Assembly: GCA_023055505.1 (NCBI GenBank)
Contig: JALIRH010000062.1
Span: 434,001-498,000 of the forward strand
Direction of reading: 5' to 3'
Length of the DNA: 64,000 nucleotides
From: Callipepla californica brunnescens
Taxonomy: Eukaryota; Chordata; Aves; Galliformes; Odontophoridae
The notes below the pieces were generated by a model. That model had not been told where the DNA came from. It did no database searches and was given only the letters and a program-made list of their open reading frames with translations. Position 1 is the stretch's first letter. The number at the start of each line of letters is the position of its first letter. The translations under genes were made by a program, and so were the position numbers. Positions 11,101-25,500 of this stretch are shown here, in pieces.

Positions 11101-12384
11101 TTTCTAATTACTTAAAAAAGGGAAGGCATGTATGGAAGGTATAAGATTTTCTTCCCAGTAGTTTTCCAGAACTATAGTTAATCAGTTACCAAATCACTTT
11201 ATATCACACTCTTAACACTATAAAGGAAGTTGACACAGAGGAATCTGTAGGTTCATCATTCACACCAGTGTGGGATCTAAACGGTTAACAGCAAATGAAG
11301 AGGGGAAGGAGAAAAACAGAGATGATAAGGAAGAGAAGTCTTTATAAAAATCAGTACAAGAATACTGCTAAAAACACTACTATTAAAAAGATAACTGACA
11401 TTCACATGTTCCGAAATACTTCACTCTGTTCTTAAATACCTGAACCATAAGAACAACAAAAATCCTGCATGTACAAAGATACCTGGCCTAGGTCTGGCTC
11501 TCCCAAGCAATTAACAGAAGCAATGACTTCAGATTTTAATACAGCACTTCTAAAATAAGCATCTTCGACTGAAAAAAAAGCCCCTAGAAAGGCACCCTTT
11601 CCTTGTATGTTAAGCAGACACATACAAATCTTAACAAGTAATAAAAAAACTTCTCAATTTCCATGCTCAATTTCCAGATGCACTGCAGTAGGCACTTATG
11701 TACTTAACTGACCTGCTGAAAATGACCCAAGCTTTTCACCAGAACGGAAGCTGAAACTAAGACACAGAATAACTGAATACCATTCATAAAAAAGAAAGGT
11801 GTACACAATACTACAAGGTTCCCCTTTAGTACCAGGAGATGTTTTAGCATTATCTTTTCATGAATACTTGGACCAATGAAAAAGTAAAGAACAAAGTACA
11901 TGTCTAGAAAGTATGACTGGTGAAAAAACTTCATGAGCTATTCTAACTGAATAAACTATTCTGACTAGACAGCAAAAGTCAAAGAGTCACCTTGTTACAG
12001 TTTCCAGACATGGAAATGCACATACCATTGCAAAAGAGATATAACTGTGAATTTTCAAGATAGCTAAAAACATCATGACAAAGCACAGCAGTCCTGAACA
12101 GCAACCAGTGTGACTTAGAATGGTGTCTGGGAAACCACTGCTTGTCCTACCCTTTCAAGGCAGATTTCAGGCAATATAACATGAGGTTATCCCTCTCTGT
12201 GTCAGGAGGATTCAATGAGACAATCCTGTTTCCAGCTCCCAGTATACTATGTGAAATGTAAGCCACGCTGAGAAGCAGAATAAATAATTTCATTTGACCA
12301 TATTAAAAGAACTGCATTCTGACATATATGTATGTGTTCTGCCACGTTGTAACAGCATACATATTGTTAAAATACAGCCAACAC

Positions 12385-12964
12385 AAAGCAGTACAGCAAC
12401 TTGATTTATTATATGCAGATTCTTTTGCATTGTTGCTAAACAGTACACTGGTCCAAAGTTACTAAAATACTTAAAAAACTATACATTATGTAAACAAAAC
12501 ATAAATAAGACAGCATAGTTCTTTGTACATATAGTTTAGTACAGATTGTTAGGAATTCATGAATATTTACAATTCTATACCATAGATTGCATTTTTACAA
12601 TGCATAAATATTTTTTTACAGAAACAAATCAAAAATAAATTTGACAAATAAAAAGGAGACACACACTGTCATAAACACACTGCCAAACAGTCCATATTGT
12701 AAGATGGAATATGTGCAAAAAGCTAGATTTTTCAAAACTGTTTAATGAACTCATTGGTCATTTCTGACCTTCTTACTAAACAACTCTCTGACAAACTAAA
12801 TATATTTTTTATTTCTTATCCCCATAGGTAAACAGGAAAGTGAAATCTTAAGTACTTTTGAGAAAATCAACTGTTTCATACAATGTAAGAAATTATTCAA
12901 CAGTTGTAACTTCCAGAGTCAAAAGAATGCCCCACAACTTCAAAGTGGCTCATTTGCTCTAAAT
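12385..12964 (-). other. BRD10: BRD10 3' UTR with candidate poly(A) signals
   Basis: AT-rich sequence following the BRD10 stop codon on the - strand. AATAAA hexamers in the gene's orientation lie at 12813-12808 and 12410-12405. The distal one would place the mRNA end near 12,385. Which signal is used, and whether the UTR is longer, cannot be seen. Confidence 0.55.
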
Positions 12965-15900
12965 TCAGGATGCAGCGTTATCAGGTTTATCAAGGCAAGA
13001 TGACTGAGATATAGGGAAGACAGTGGTAGAAATTCTACTCGTGGACACAACAACAGGAGGCAGCGATGAAGACAGCGAAGAAACTTTTGATGCTGGAGTA
13101 TTTATAGCATTCAGAATGGCTCCCTCTGGACTGACCAACAATTTTTTGATAGAAGTGTCCAACTGAAACACTGAAGTGTTGCTGGGTAAATGGGAGTTTG
13201 AAGGATGAACAGCAGAAACCACAGAGGATGTAGTTGGAACGTTAGCAGATTTTATCGCTGAAGACACAGACAGTGCTGCTGCAGATGATGGAGTACACGA
13301 GCTAGCTGGAGTGCTAAGTATCTGCGGTGTTGCGTGTACAATGGGTAAAGCATCTGCAGACCCAAAAGAGTTCACAATTTTTGTAGAGTTTTTCAAAAGT
13401 CGCTGTGATGTTTGCCACCTTAGTGAATTACTTGGTGCCAGTATGATTTTTGAGGTTATTGGATTAACAGCTGGTACACCTTGAGCCTCTTGGCCGTGGT
13501 TAATATTTAAAGGAGGATTCTGTTTTGTGTTGTAAGAGAGAAGAAGAACATGGCTGCCAGCTCCAAGACCTTGTGGTGGAACAACAAAACAAGTACCATT
13601 AATCATTATCTGAGTCCCAGGTGCCAAAGGCATACAAGTGTTAATAACTATTTTCTGTTGAATGCAAGGTTCGTTCAGTTGACCTCCTGTCTTGCTGGTT
13701 ACAGCTGGTGAAGCCGCACACATCTGAATGGTAGGAGCAACAGTGTAAGCAGGATTTTGTTTCTCTAGACTGGGAGGCACCTGCTGGCACTGTAGTGATG
13801 AAAAACTTGGAAAACTAATGACTTTACCTGTATTTGGTGAGCCAGGGGTCAACAAACTTTGAGGTTTTTGGGTACCTGCATTACTTGGCCCAGCAGCTGT
13901 AACTCCAGATGACTGAAACTGTAGCACTGTGGGCAGCTGACTTTTTGGTACAGGAGGAGGAGGAGGAACTGCTGCCAACTGAGGAACTGTATGCAACACT
14001 TTGCGTGGGGCGGGTACAGATCCAGACAAGCTAATAACTGGAAACTGCAAGGCAGATGTTAGGCTCTGAGAAGATACCACTGGCTGAGTTTTTGAAATTA
14101 GCACAGATGAAGCAAGATGTCCTGTTTTCACAGTTGATATACCTACAGTATTTCCAATATTTGCTGTACACAGTCGATTACCCAGAACTGGCCTTACTGT
14201 TGAGGGGTCATTTCCACCACTCAAGACAGTAGGTCGCATCCCAGAAGATGTCCCACTTGATGCTACTAAAACAGATTCTGGACATGTGTTTGCTGTTGGA
14301 ACTGAAAATGAATTTGTAGCTTTTGCTGCAACACACACAGATTCCATAACTGACACAGCACTCTGACTCATAAAACTTGAACACACAGGAACCAAACTAC
14401 TGCTACTTGTCAAAGATAAAGCCAAGCCTATGCTTTTTTTGTCTTCTCCCTTAGAAACTGCAGAGTGCAATATATTAACTGGTGGAGTCTGCTGTGCATT
14501 GCCTTTAGTATTTACAATAGTTTGACCTATATTTAGTCCAATTTTCACATCTTTCACCTGAGCAATGGTTGGTGATGAATTTATTCTTATTGGTGCTCCC
14601 ATTGTAGATGGGATCAGAACCAACTGTGGCTGCTCTGTGGCATTAACAAAGGTTTTGCTTATAGAAGAAGGAAGGTTATGTTTCAGAGACTCAGCAACTA
14701 GGCTAGTGGCTGAAGGTCCACTGGGAATTTGTGTGTTAATGAAAACTAACTTCTGAGCACTAACACCAGCAGATGCTAGAGATGGTATAACACTGACTCC
14801 TGACGCACCACAGGGGGATAAAATAGGGGGATTTGTGACTAAGGTGAGTTTCTGTACTGGAGTACCACTGATAAAATCTCCATTTATTACAGGACTAGAC
14901 TCAGGCTGAATAACAGAATTTGTTTTAGTTTTAGCGTCACCTTGTTTCTGCACAGAAGAATTTGGAGTTATCACTATGTTACTTTGCCCAGTGCTAGACA
15001 CACTAACGGGACTGTTTGGAGTTGCTGATACTGAGCTGCTAGCTGACAAAACACAGGATGAAGGGCAGGACACTTGGCAGGTATTCTCTACTACTTGACC
15101 CAAAGTGGCCCCAATAGCAGGCTGCTGTAAAGTGAATTTCGTATTTTTATCCACTGCCTGGTTAAAATCAGCTGGGAAAGATGGAGTGTTAAAAGATGAA
15201 CCTGTTGAGGAGGCAAATCCAGGAAGAGACGATTGTCCGTGACTTGGGAGACTGGATGTTGCTGTTACTACAGACGGAACAGTAGAAGATGATAATGCTG
15301 TGTTTTTTGGCACCAAAAAAGCCTTAAATTGAGATGCATATGTCAAAACTGAACCAGAAGATACACTAGTAGGTGAAATTTGGTCTGGGTTTGTCTGCAC
15401 TTTAACAATTCCCGTGTTTCCACCTCGTGTTGTGACCAGAATAGATTGTGATTCTCTTATACACACAGTTTTCAACTCCTGCCTAGTTTCAAAGGATTCA
15501 GTTGCCTGTTGTGATGCAAGACAATTAAAGGCAGTAGCAGTGTTTGCAGATGCACTTAATGCTGTTGCTGATATCAGAGAATGATTAGCTGTGGAAATAC
15601 TAGGTGAAGACAAAAACACAGGGAATGTGGTAGTTGAAACTGCAGTCCTGAGTGTGTCATGTTCAGTTTGGCACACCTTAGCTGTTGATACTAAATTACC
15701 TGTTGTAGCAGGCAATGTTTGTGAACTGTTGGTGGGACCAGTCCCTTGTGACAAGTGGCTAATACTCTTGTTAAAAACTGTACTTGTTGAATGAGAGGTA
15801 ATGTTTGCAGGAGCTGATACCAGAACAGGTGTTAAAGATACACTGACATTTGTTAATTCCGGGAAAGTTGCACAGTGCAGTTCAGAAGAGTTCTGCTGGA

Positions 15901-16599
15901 GTAAATTAGTGTCCTTGGACAAGACTTTTCCTTCTTTCTGCTGCAAAAGAAAATTCTTAGGTAAGATAAGAACTTGTTGCATTACTTTTTCTCCAGTTTT
16001 AGGGTCAATCACAGGTTGCATTTGAATTTTCACGGAACTGTTGTGAAGGTCTACGGGTACACAGTGTCCATTTGGCATTTTGTATACCATCTGTAAAGGC
16101 GTCTTTGAACTTGTCTGACACGGCAATGCTGGTTTTATCAGTGATGATTCAACAGGTGATAAAACTGGCTTTTCAGAAGTAGATGCATTTATGCCTGGTG
16201 GAGGTGACAGCTGATTTGTTAAGGTCACTTTGTTCCCAATATTCTTGGCAAGCAAGGCCTGGATCGGCTTGGTCCCTTTCAGAAAGCTTGACACTGATGT
16301 TGCAGGATCTGTCAAAGAACATGATTCTGGAGATGATCCTTCAAGTTGCTTCAGATCAGTTGAACAACTGTCTGTCTGCAGGCTACTTTCTGAACTCTGG
16401 ACTGCAGCCTCACTAGTGCTCAGCTTAGCTTTCTTTCTCGGTGGAAGCTCATTAATGTTTTGATCCAGACAACTGTTCTGCTTGGACTGCCTTTTAACAG
16501 ATTTGAGCAGTGTCTTGTGTATTTCTTTAGAAGTTGATTCTTTCTTCAGAAGTTTGCTTTTCCCAGCAGGTAAATTCATCTCTAATAGTTTCATTTCAT
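12965..16599 (-). CDS. BRD10: BRD10 terminal coding exon, Ser/Thr-rich
   Basis: 3,635 nt, acceptor TTTTAATATCCTTGCAG|A, stop TGA at 12967-12965. It starts [20 protein letters not shown] and carries an NLS-like PPRKKAKL early on. The rest is low-complexity Ser/Thr/Val/Pro/Gln with conserved islands: [53 protein letters not shown], a poly-Pro PPPPPVPKS, and the near-C-terminal [19 protein letters not shown]. This is the largest open frame of the window and is intact. The first 21 codons of the open frame (16663-16601) are intron read-through. Confidence 0.96.
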
Positions 16600-19500
16600 C
16601 TGCAAGGATATTAAAACAGAAACCACATTTTACAAGTTTGCAATTGGTATTTCTATACAACAAATGTACAGGTTAGGGATATGGGCAGTGAAAGTCTCTG
16701 CTCCATTAAACGTATCTGGTGAAGGACCTTTTTCAATGCAAAATGGGGACAACAAGAAAAGGAGGAAGTTCTAAGAACACATGGTGAGAAAATGACGAAA
16801 ACCAAGCTTTGTATTAATTGATAAGGGCGTGTGAAAATGTGAGGTTTCTTCCAGTATGGTTATCTAAGGGGGGATCTGATCAGTTGGGACAGTATGGGAA
16901 AACGGGGAAACCAGAAATAAAATATACAGAGACAGAGACCAAACAAAACAAACAAAGGGGCAATGACAAGAAACAACCTCAACTAGACCTACCAATTAAT
17001 GGGCTCTCAAGAAAGAACAAGTGCAATTTTGAGAGAGATCAATCTGGTCTTTGCAGCTGGTAAGATCATGAATATGAGGCTGAAGTGTGGAAATAGAGCT
17101 GGACAAGCCCATGAAAGGAGCATGCTGGGCTGATGGGAATAATAGGGTAAGGGATGTGAGGGCGGGCAGAAAAGCAAATGGAACAGGTTAGCATGTGTAA
17201 AATGTGGCATCTACTCTCATCTGAGAGCTGTGTCTGATCACTACAGTCTGTCCTACCTTCTTAGATCTTTTTGTTAAATCATTTCATAACTATCTCTACG
17301 TAATCTCACTCCCCATCCATGTGTGTTGGTGCTCCAAGGACCAACTGACCCCTACCAGTGAGAACTATTTGTGAATGAGATCTAATGCTAGTCAGACCAT
17401 GGCAGTAGGCACCTCTGAATGGAGGAGTGGGGCTCCTAGCATAAGTAGCTGGAAGTGCCACAGCCTCCTCGATCTAGGGAGGATCCTGCAGAATTTGTGC
17501 CCGGAGTGCTAGCTAGAGAACACCAGTCTAAGTGGGTTTGAGGCTAACTACTGGAGTCAGAATGTTGGTGTACATTTTTCAAGCCTGCTATATCAGTTAC
17601 GGGAGCAAATGTGTCCAGTGGGCTGGGAATGGTGTGCATGTCCTGAAAACCCATTACTGAGGAGACTGGTATGAGTGAGGGGCTTCACACTGCTCCACAC
17701 ATCACAGCCCACATGCCTGCTAACAGCCACTGTAAAATAAGGCCAAGCATCTTCGTTTTCCCCAGACAGGACATGCATGGGGATATACATATATAATTCA
17801 CTAGCAAACTTCAGGCTGGACCTGAAGGAGGTTAAGGTCCAGACTAAGGTATCATGTAGGTGAAGGGTCTTTGTTGGAATATCCAGGGGAAATAGAAAGG
17901 GTAGAGCACCTGAAAAACAAGTGTATACGAGTGCTAAGTGTTTGCAGCAAGAATCAAGCTGGACCAGGCAGTGAGCAGGAGAAAAGTTTGCAGATGTCTG
18001 CTTATGTTTTAAATGAGTCCCTCACAGAGTTGCATCTTGCCTGTGGCAGTCTGCATGACTGCTGCTGTCACTGTTGTGTGCTTATACATCTCTCTCTCAG
18101 GGATATGTACTCAACTTTGCCACTGGTTGAACTTGCAAACAGGACAGCAGTAGCTGCATCCCTCAGCCTGATCACAGACTGCAGGTCGCTAGGTGAACTG
18201 AACTGGGCTTCAGTGGCCCAACAAAAGTGACTCCTGGTCCGGGGTTTCTGGAGGAGGCAGGTGTGCTCCTAAAAACCCTCAAAAATAAGCATCTGTCATG
18301 ACAACTATGAAGAGCAGTCTCTGAGATTACGATTGTTCATCAGCTTTATTACTTTTACTTTTCTTGAAAAAACGTTATTTCCAATTCAGTGTTATACTGG
18401 CTTTACATGGTAAGGTTTTGGTAGTGGGGGAGCCAAAGGGCTGGCCCCACAGTGAAGAGATCAAGAGCTGCCCCTGTGCCAAGCACAGCTGGGATCAGCT
18501 GGCTTCAAAATGGACCTACTGCAGGCTAGAACTAAGTCCATCAGCAAGTAAGTAAACAAATTTCAGTGGAGAAGGAGAAAAAGGAGGGAGAAAAATAAGC
18601 TGAGTAGTGCAGTTGATACAGCAGAAGGAAGGGATGCTATCCAGAGAGATCTGGACAAACTTGAAAAGTGAATCTAATGAGGTTCAAGTAGGCTGAGTGC
18701 AAGGTTTTGCTGCAATCAGTTTGTGGCAATACCAGACATGACTGAACTCTGGGAAAAGAACTTGAACAAAAACCCTGCAGAGAAGAATTTGGAAGCTCTG
18801 GTGGACAAAAAGCTTGACATGAGCCAGCAGTGTTCAGCTGTAGCCTAGAAGGCCAACTGTAATCTGGGCTACATTAAAAGAGGGGTAGTCAGCAGCGTGA
18901 GGGAGGTCACTGTCCCCCTCTCTTCTGCTCTTGTGAGGTCCCACTTGGAGTACCGCATCCAAGCTGGAGACCCACAGCTGTTGGAACAGATCCACAGTAG
19001 GGCCATGAAGATGATCAAAAGGTGGGAGCACCTCTCTTACGAAGAAAGGTTGAAGGAGCTGGGCTTGTTTATCCTAGAGAAGGCTTCACTGCAGCCCTCC
19101 AGTGCTTACAAAATAGGAGGGTGGCCAACTTTTTACGCAGTCTGATAGTGACAGGACAAGGTGGAATGGTTTTAAACTAAAAGAGGAGAGATTTAGGTCA
19201 GATGTCAGAAATAAATTTTTTACTGAGAGGATGGTGAGGCACAAGGACCAGGTTAACCACAAAAGTTGTGGATGTCCATCTCTGGAGTTTTTAAAGGCGA
19301 GGTTGGATGGGCCTCTATGCAACTTTATCTAGTGGGTGGCAGCCAAGGCCAAGCCAGTGAAACTGGAATTGGACAGGCTTTCAAGTCCCTTCAATCCCAG
19401 ACCATGCTGCAATTCTGTGAACTGCAGTCCATGGGAACAATCCATGCTGGATCTGAATAAAGGTGGAGCAAGGAGTGAGAGAGACAAACTACTATGAACT

Positions 19501-22500
19501 GACGGTAACCTCCATTCTCCAGCACCATTGTGTCATCAGTGCAGGGAAGAAGTGGAGCATTTGGGAATGAAATAAAGTTGAGTTAGTGATGGGTATGGTC
19601 AGGGTTTGTCTTTGTTTCTGACCATTCTACTCCAATTGGAAATCAATTAAATTAATTTTCCTCATGTTCAGTCTATACTTGTCTTTACTTTGATCCATAA
19701 GATCTCCCATATTATTTTCTACCCTGCTTTACTGAGAACAGGGAGTAAGAGAGGGTGGCTGTGTGAGCACTGGGGTGCTTGCCAAGGCATCCCACCATAA
19801 AGGTAAATTCTGAACAGGTACATTATATGATCACATAGTTAGGCATTAAAATGGTAAAAGTTCCCATGAATCAGAATTTTTGTCTTGGTCATGTCTGCAC
19901 CCTTGTATTTCACACCTGTCAGACATAAATCAAAATGTATTTCAATATTATCACAATGGTAGCTAAGGAAAAAAAAAATATGATGCAAGCTCAGATGGAA
20001 AAATTCAGCTCCTTAGTCAACTTCATTCAGCTCCTGGATCAAGTTAAGTCTATCAAATTCCAGTAAATGCTTACCATTGTCTGGGTGATCTTTTCTGGGA
20101 ATTTCCACATATTCTGCAGCCTCTGAAGATTTACTGCTTACTACTGCAAAACAATCTTTGCCAGCATCAACCTCACTTTCATCATTACTCCACAATTCTC
20201 TGGTAAATTTATCATGGTCTGGATGTCTTTTAAATTCATCGTAGTCCTTCTTCAATCTAGACCTTGAAAGTAACAAGACTAACTTTACAAAAAAAAAAAA
20301 AATACTCACTTTTAAAACTCTCTTAATTGCATTTGCTGCCACAGAAGAAGAAATTTTCAGGGTAGCTCTGTAAATCTCTAAAACCCAGAAAATGTGAAGT
20401 CACAGTAACATCCCTTCCCTTGCCAAAATCAAATTGTATGCCATTAAATCCTTTAGCAACAAGTAAAAAGACTGAGTCAAATATAACCATCACTGTTAAA
20501 CTGCATTGATTTTCTTTTTCTTAATTCATTTCGCACAGTGACAAGAACTTGAGCATTAAATGTAGCAAGTCTAATTCTGACTCTGAAAACAGCTCCAACT
20601 ATACAAATTAGGTAAATCTTGAATGCATCATGCTTTTGGCTCAGCAGTGGGACCATAATGTAACTTGCTCCTTTAAGACAACCTTTTATTTTCTGGGTCA
20701 ACTGAACAGCTGCCACTGTCATTTTCACAGGCTTACACTCCACTAAGAACGTACATACGATGGAATTACATAGCTGCTTTACTCACTTGAACACTCTTCA
20801 GAAACACATCCACTTTATAGCACACTTATCTTGATACTCCTAAACTGCTGCGTATTTCCATTGTCCCTTCTTCTACGCCATTGTTTAGATGAGATCTAGG
20901 GATATTTTAGTGTACAAATACAGAGAACTGCATGATTCAGGTGGTGGTAACCAACACAATTTCCAGGAGGATTAATCAGCAAAAGAGTAAAGAGATGATA
21001 GCAATTAGTATTCTGTGTGAAAGAGAATCTATACTCCAGTTTGCATCTAAACTCAGTCTTCGTGATATTAAGAATAAGATGTTACCCTTTCTTATGGATT
21101 AAAATTGCAATTCTTTGCATTGAGGGCAGCAATGTCTACCTGCTCCCTAAGGGGTGGGGGGAAGAGCAAAAAAGAGAATTACAGCTGGGCAGGCAGAAAA
21201 TTTCACGAGTCAGGACACCATCCCACTGTGTCTAAGGGAGGGTACAAGGTAGTCCTAGAGATGATAACTGGCTTCAATCACGAGCTCAAATCAACAGGCA
21301 AGTTCCTGGTGATGAGGCAGGTCTGAGGCTGGGACATCAATCCACTGTTTTCAGTCAGGACTGGATCCAGTGATGGCTGCCAGGGTTAGACCCAGTCCAG
21401 TGACTGCTAAACAGGCCCACACTGGTGATGCAGGTCTGAGGTCAGGCTGAAGTCAGGCCAGATCAGCAAGACCTGTGGTCAAGCAGGGACACTGCTGCAG
21501 CTGAGCTGGAAACTAGCATTACTATAGTAGAGGTTGAAAGCTGCAGAATGGCTTGAAATTGGGATTCTGGGCCCATGGGCATGTAATATGGCTGGAGACC
21601 AAGGTGAGTTTGGTCAGGGTAAGTAAGACCTATTAGTATATATTTTAGCTTACACACTCTCACTAATAAGACAAACTTGAAGATTACATAAGATGTAGTG
21701 AGGGTGAGATACTTTATCAGCACTGCCATTAGGACTTCAAGCTGAAGTCTAGGTGCAGAAGTACACTAGGGAACTACAGAATGATCCTAGTTAACAACTA
21801 CTGTAATAAAATTTAAAACTGGATTTCGGTCATAAAGAGTACTCCTATTAAGTAAAGACTACAAAGAGGAGGAAGTAAAACTTATAACTCTTAATCCATA
21901 CAAAGGTCTTGCAGAGATTGAAGGAGTTCTGCCCAGCCCTCAACCACCAAGAAGACCAACAATTTCATGTAATGAGCAGATGTTAACTGGATGACACACT
22001 GCAAATGCAGCTGGAGTTGAAATGGTGTTGCTGCTTATACTAGCATAAGCAAATTTTATTCAGTTGAGTTTTCCCTTTCAGGATACCTTTTTTCACCACT
22101 TCTCATGGGTGCTACACAGCTGCCTAGCAGTTGTATTATGAAACAAAACACTGAACTAGCCTTCTCCCATCCATCTCTTTCCTCCTCTCAATTTGTAAAG
22201 ATTGTTTTCCAGTTCAAGCTTTTCAGAAGTATGCTATGTGTCTATCCAGACAGTTCTCTTGCAGAAATGACTAGGCTAGCTGAAGAAATTTGGGTTTCAG
22301 CCTGAAACACGTGAGTTAAGTTCATTTCAGAAACTATTATCTACATGAAAAGCGTGTTTCCTTAGCTTCCAGCACATACGTATTATAAGACTTCAGCCAT
22401 TCAGATCACGTATAAAAATGAATGACTCAGACCCACAGTACTTCTATGAATACACTTACAAATGACAGTTCTACTTCCACATTATGTGGCTACTCACCTG

Positions 22501-25500
22501 AGCACCACAGTTAGTAAAGAAAATCCATTCCAAAATAGAATTTACATGAATTTACACAAGGGATAAACTAGAGAGCCCATACTCTGGAAAATGAAATTCT
22601 TCTAATAGTACACCTGCCACGTTTCCAAAGGAAACTGAATTGCTACACACAAGCAGAAAAGTACAGCTAAGAAAAATGAACAGAAACTCAAAAAGAATAG
22701 AAAAGAGTAGAACTTGCACCTTGGGCTATTATATAAAGTAAAATGTTCAACGACATCCTAAATTTCCAAATAAGGGTATTCATTCATGTATGATGCCCAT
22801 AAACTGAGCTACTATGGAACCAGTGCTTACTGTCTCTGTGTTATTTTTTAATGTAATACCTTTTGCATTTTCAGAATTAGTTCCGCACCATGTAACTGCG
22901 TAAACTGCTTCCTTCACATTTAATATATCAGCAGCTGCCTAACTTTCCCTATCATTTGACACGTGCTTCTAATCATTATCTACTTTTTCAGTTTCTATGT
23001 GGTGGAACAGACGTGATTACAGCAACAGCTACACAGCTAACAGACAACAGTGGCACCACACTCAAGACAAAATGACTGTAAAAAGTCAGTATCAAATCTC
23101 CCCAGGGCTTAGAATTTAGTTGCTACACCGCAATCTTAACTGCTACTAACACTTCTCCTTACTTGTCTTATGCTTTTCAGACATATCTCATTCTAGATGC
23201 ATTCTAAATTTACAGCTCTATGAAGATGTTATAATAATTGCTTTGAATTGCTTTGTAGAGAATTCATCAGCAACTCATTTATGTAGCTTAAGACAGTATG
23301 CAAGTCAGATACAAAGTGCCATAGTAAGCCCTGATACATATATGCATCAAATAAACAGTAATACAAGTCCTATTCTGTAGAGTTCTAACTATCAAGCTCG
23401 GCACCATTGGGGATTTTAGATCATTGTAGAAAAAGTATCTTTTGGGTTAACCTTAACCTTACTCAGAAACACTACATCTGGAATATAAAAAAGCCCTTCA
23501 ACTAAAGCACTGACAGGGCTTCTCCCCATTTTCTCTTCACTTAATTTCTTCGAGAGGCCAACTAATATTGATTATTTTAAAAAATGACGAATTTTAGCCC
23601 GTTTTATTTCTGTTTTATTACATGCACTATTGTTAGAAAAAGAGTAGCTGATTACCTGTTCCTCTGAAATGCTTTCATTAGCTTTGGTTCCCATGGTAAC
23701 AGTTCATTAAGCAGTCGTACCAACGTACCATGCAATTCCTTTACTGCTTGCTTTCGGTGGTACCATCTTCCCTGCAAACATAAATACCATCTATTTATCA
23801 TGCATTAAATCAGAATTTTGTTATTGTGCATTAGTCCTACGATAATCCTGGTACATGTTAATACAGCATAGAAAGAAAATAACTGGAAGAAAATATTAGT
23901 AAGTTTCACAGATAATATTGGGAAAATGTTCATTTTTTCCACAGTTAAAACTACAATTATGCAGATACCTACAAATACACCATGTATTTAAAATTACTTA
24001 CATTGCTAACTAACATATACAGTAGTCCATGCCAGTTGGGGAAGCCAACCATATAATTACATTTTATATAGTTAAATGTATACAGAAAAACTTTCAACAA
24101 TTTCAGTTAAAGTGATATCATTTATACTTTTACTTCCAAAAAATATTTTACTACAGTTCTTAGGGAGAAAATAGTTTAGGGAGAAAAGTTTTTGCATTTT
24201 ATTTTTGTACTTTATTCAGAATTTAAGATAAATGCGTTTTTAATAGAAAAATTTTGCAAATTGGTCAAAATAACAAACTACAGGGCAGTTTCCTAGTGTT
24301 AAAGATTTAAGCTTTGGATTTAAATGTGTAATTAGAACTACTTCTTGTTCAAACTGACATAAGTATTCTTATGATCTTCCATGAAAACTTCATGTTTGAA
24401 AAGTCTGTAAAGGCTGAATGAGAATAAAGATATTCAGGGAAAAATCTATTTTGCAAGATGCATGAGGAGCAGCTGAGGCCCCTGGGTTTGTTAACCCCGA
24501 GCCAAGGAGACCTCATGGTGGCTGCAGCTCTTCATGAGGGGAGCAGAGGGGCAGCACTGAGCTCTGCTTCCTGGTGACAGTGACAAATGGCATGAGGCTG
24601 AGAGGGGTGGATCAGCAGTGGTTAGAAAAAGTTCTCCACCAGAGAATGGTGGGCATGGATCAAGCAGCTCAGGGCACTGGTCACAGCCTCATGCTTCCAC
24701 AGTTCAAGAAGCATTTGGGCAGCACAAAATATGGTCTCATTTTAGGTAGTCCTGTATGGAGTCAGGAGTTGACTTGATGATTCTTGTGGGATCCTTCCAG
24801 CCCAAGCCATTCTATAAGGGCTGTTCCAAAAGTAATGCCTCCTGTTTTACTCTATTGGCTGACCACATCAGAGGCAGATGGTATGGCAGTAGAAGCTGAA
24901 CAATCTCACCAATATTCCATTACACTTTGTTGCTGTGCGACTGATGGCAGCAGAGTGACAGTCTGACATGGAAGTGTGTATGAAACAAACGTGAGGAACT
25001 GAATTCCTCCACATGGAAAAAATTCCACCCGCTGACATTCATTCACATTTGCTGAATGTTTATGGATATCAAACAGTAGACGTGAGCACAGTGAGGTATT
25101 GGATGGTCCATTTCAGCAGTGGTGACAGTGATGTTAAAGAAAAGCCATGTTCCAGATGGTCATGAAGATTTTCACAGATATGGCATGCAGGCTCTTGTTT
25201 ATCACTGGTAAAAATGCTTTGCTAATGGTGGTGACTGTTTTGAATGTTTTGTAACTGAGAATTTTCTCTATCATACAGTGTTATTCTGCTCTTTGTATCT
25301 GTTGTAGTTTCCATGGAAATAAACAGGAGGCATTATTTTCAGTGACCTACGCATGATTCTATCATCCTTTCCAGCTTGAGACATTTTCTATTTTATGATT
25401 CTGTGATATTCTGTGATTCTATTTTCTGTAGTAACTCACTTAAATAGGGAAAATGCAATACTGAAAAGAAAACATAGTATCTGTAATAGTGCCAAACACC

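Larger units (their letters stand above)
6951..12384. other. Intergenic gap between convergent MLANA and BRD10
   Basis: About 5.4 kb between the MLANA poly(A) region and the BRD10 3' end. It contains the GATA and TTTTA arrays, CR1 remnants and the LTR-like segment listed separately. The remainder is AT-rich and I see no gene in it. The 125-codon + frame at 8557-8934 has no recognisable domain. Confidence 0.7.
16600..20074 (-). other. BRD10: BRD10 last intron
   Basis: 3.5 kb. It contains a CR1 element (18630-19425), an ERV LTR-like piece (19580-19815) and a GC-richer unclassified stretch (17230-18560). The intron starts GTAAGC and ends CTTGCAG on the - strand. Confidence 0.85.

Noticed and set aside
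14565..16676. + strand ORFs opposite the BRD10 terminal exon
   Set aside because: Shadows of the long - strand coding exon.
18897..19322. Several short ORFs near 19 kb
   Set aside because: They are decayed CR1 sequence, not host genes.
20310..20335. 26-nt candidate micro-exon flanked by CTGTGGCAG and GTGAGT, just upstream of the 20.2-kb exon
   Set aside because: It would need a 27- or 47-nt intron. The 27-nt option is too short to splice. The 47-nt option shifts the frame into a stop. The exon at 23.7 kb already joins 20262 in frame.
20013..20342. Continuous - strand ORF through the 20.2-kb exon and its flanks
   Set aside because: The real exon ends at the donor at 20075, whose phase 1 matches the 16599 acceptor. 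The residues beyond are intron read-through.
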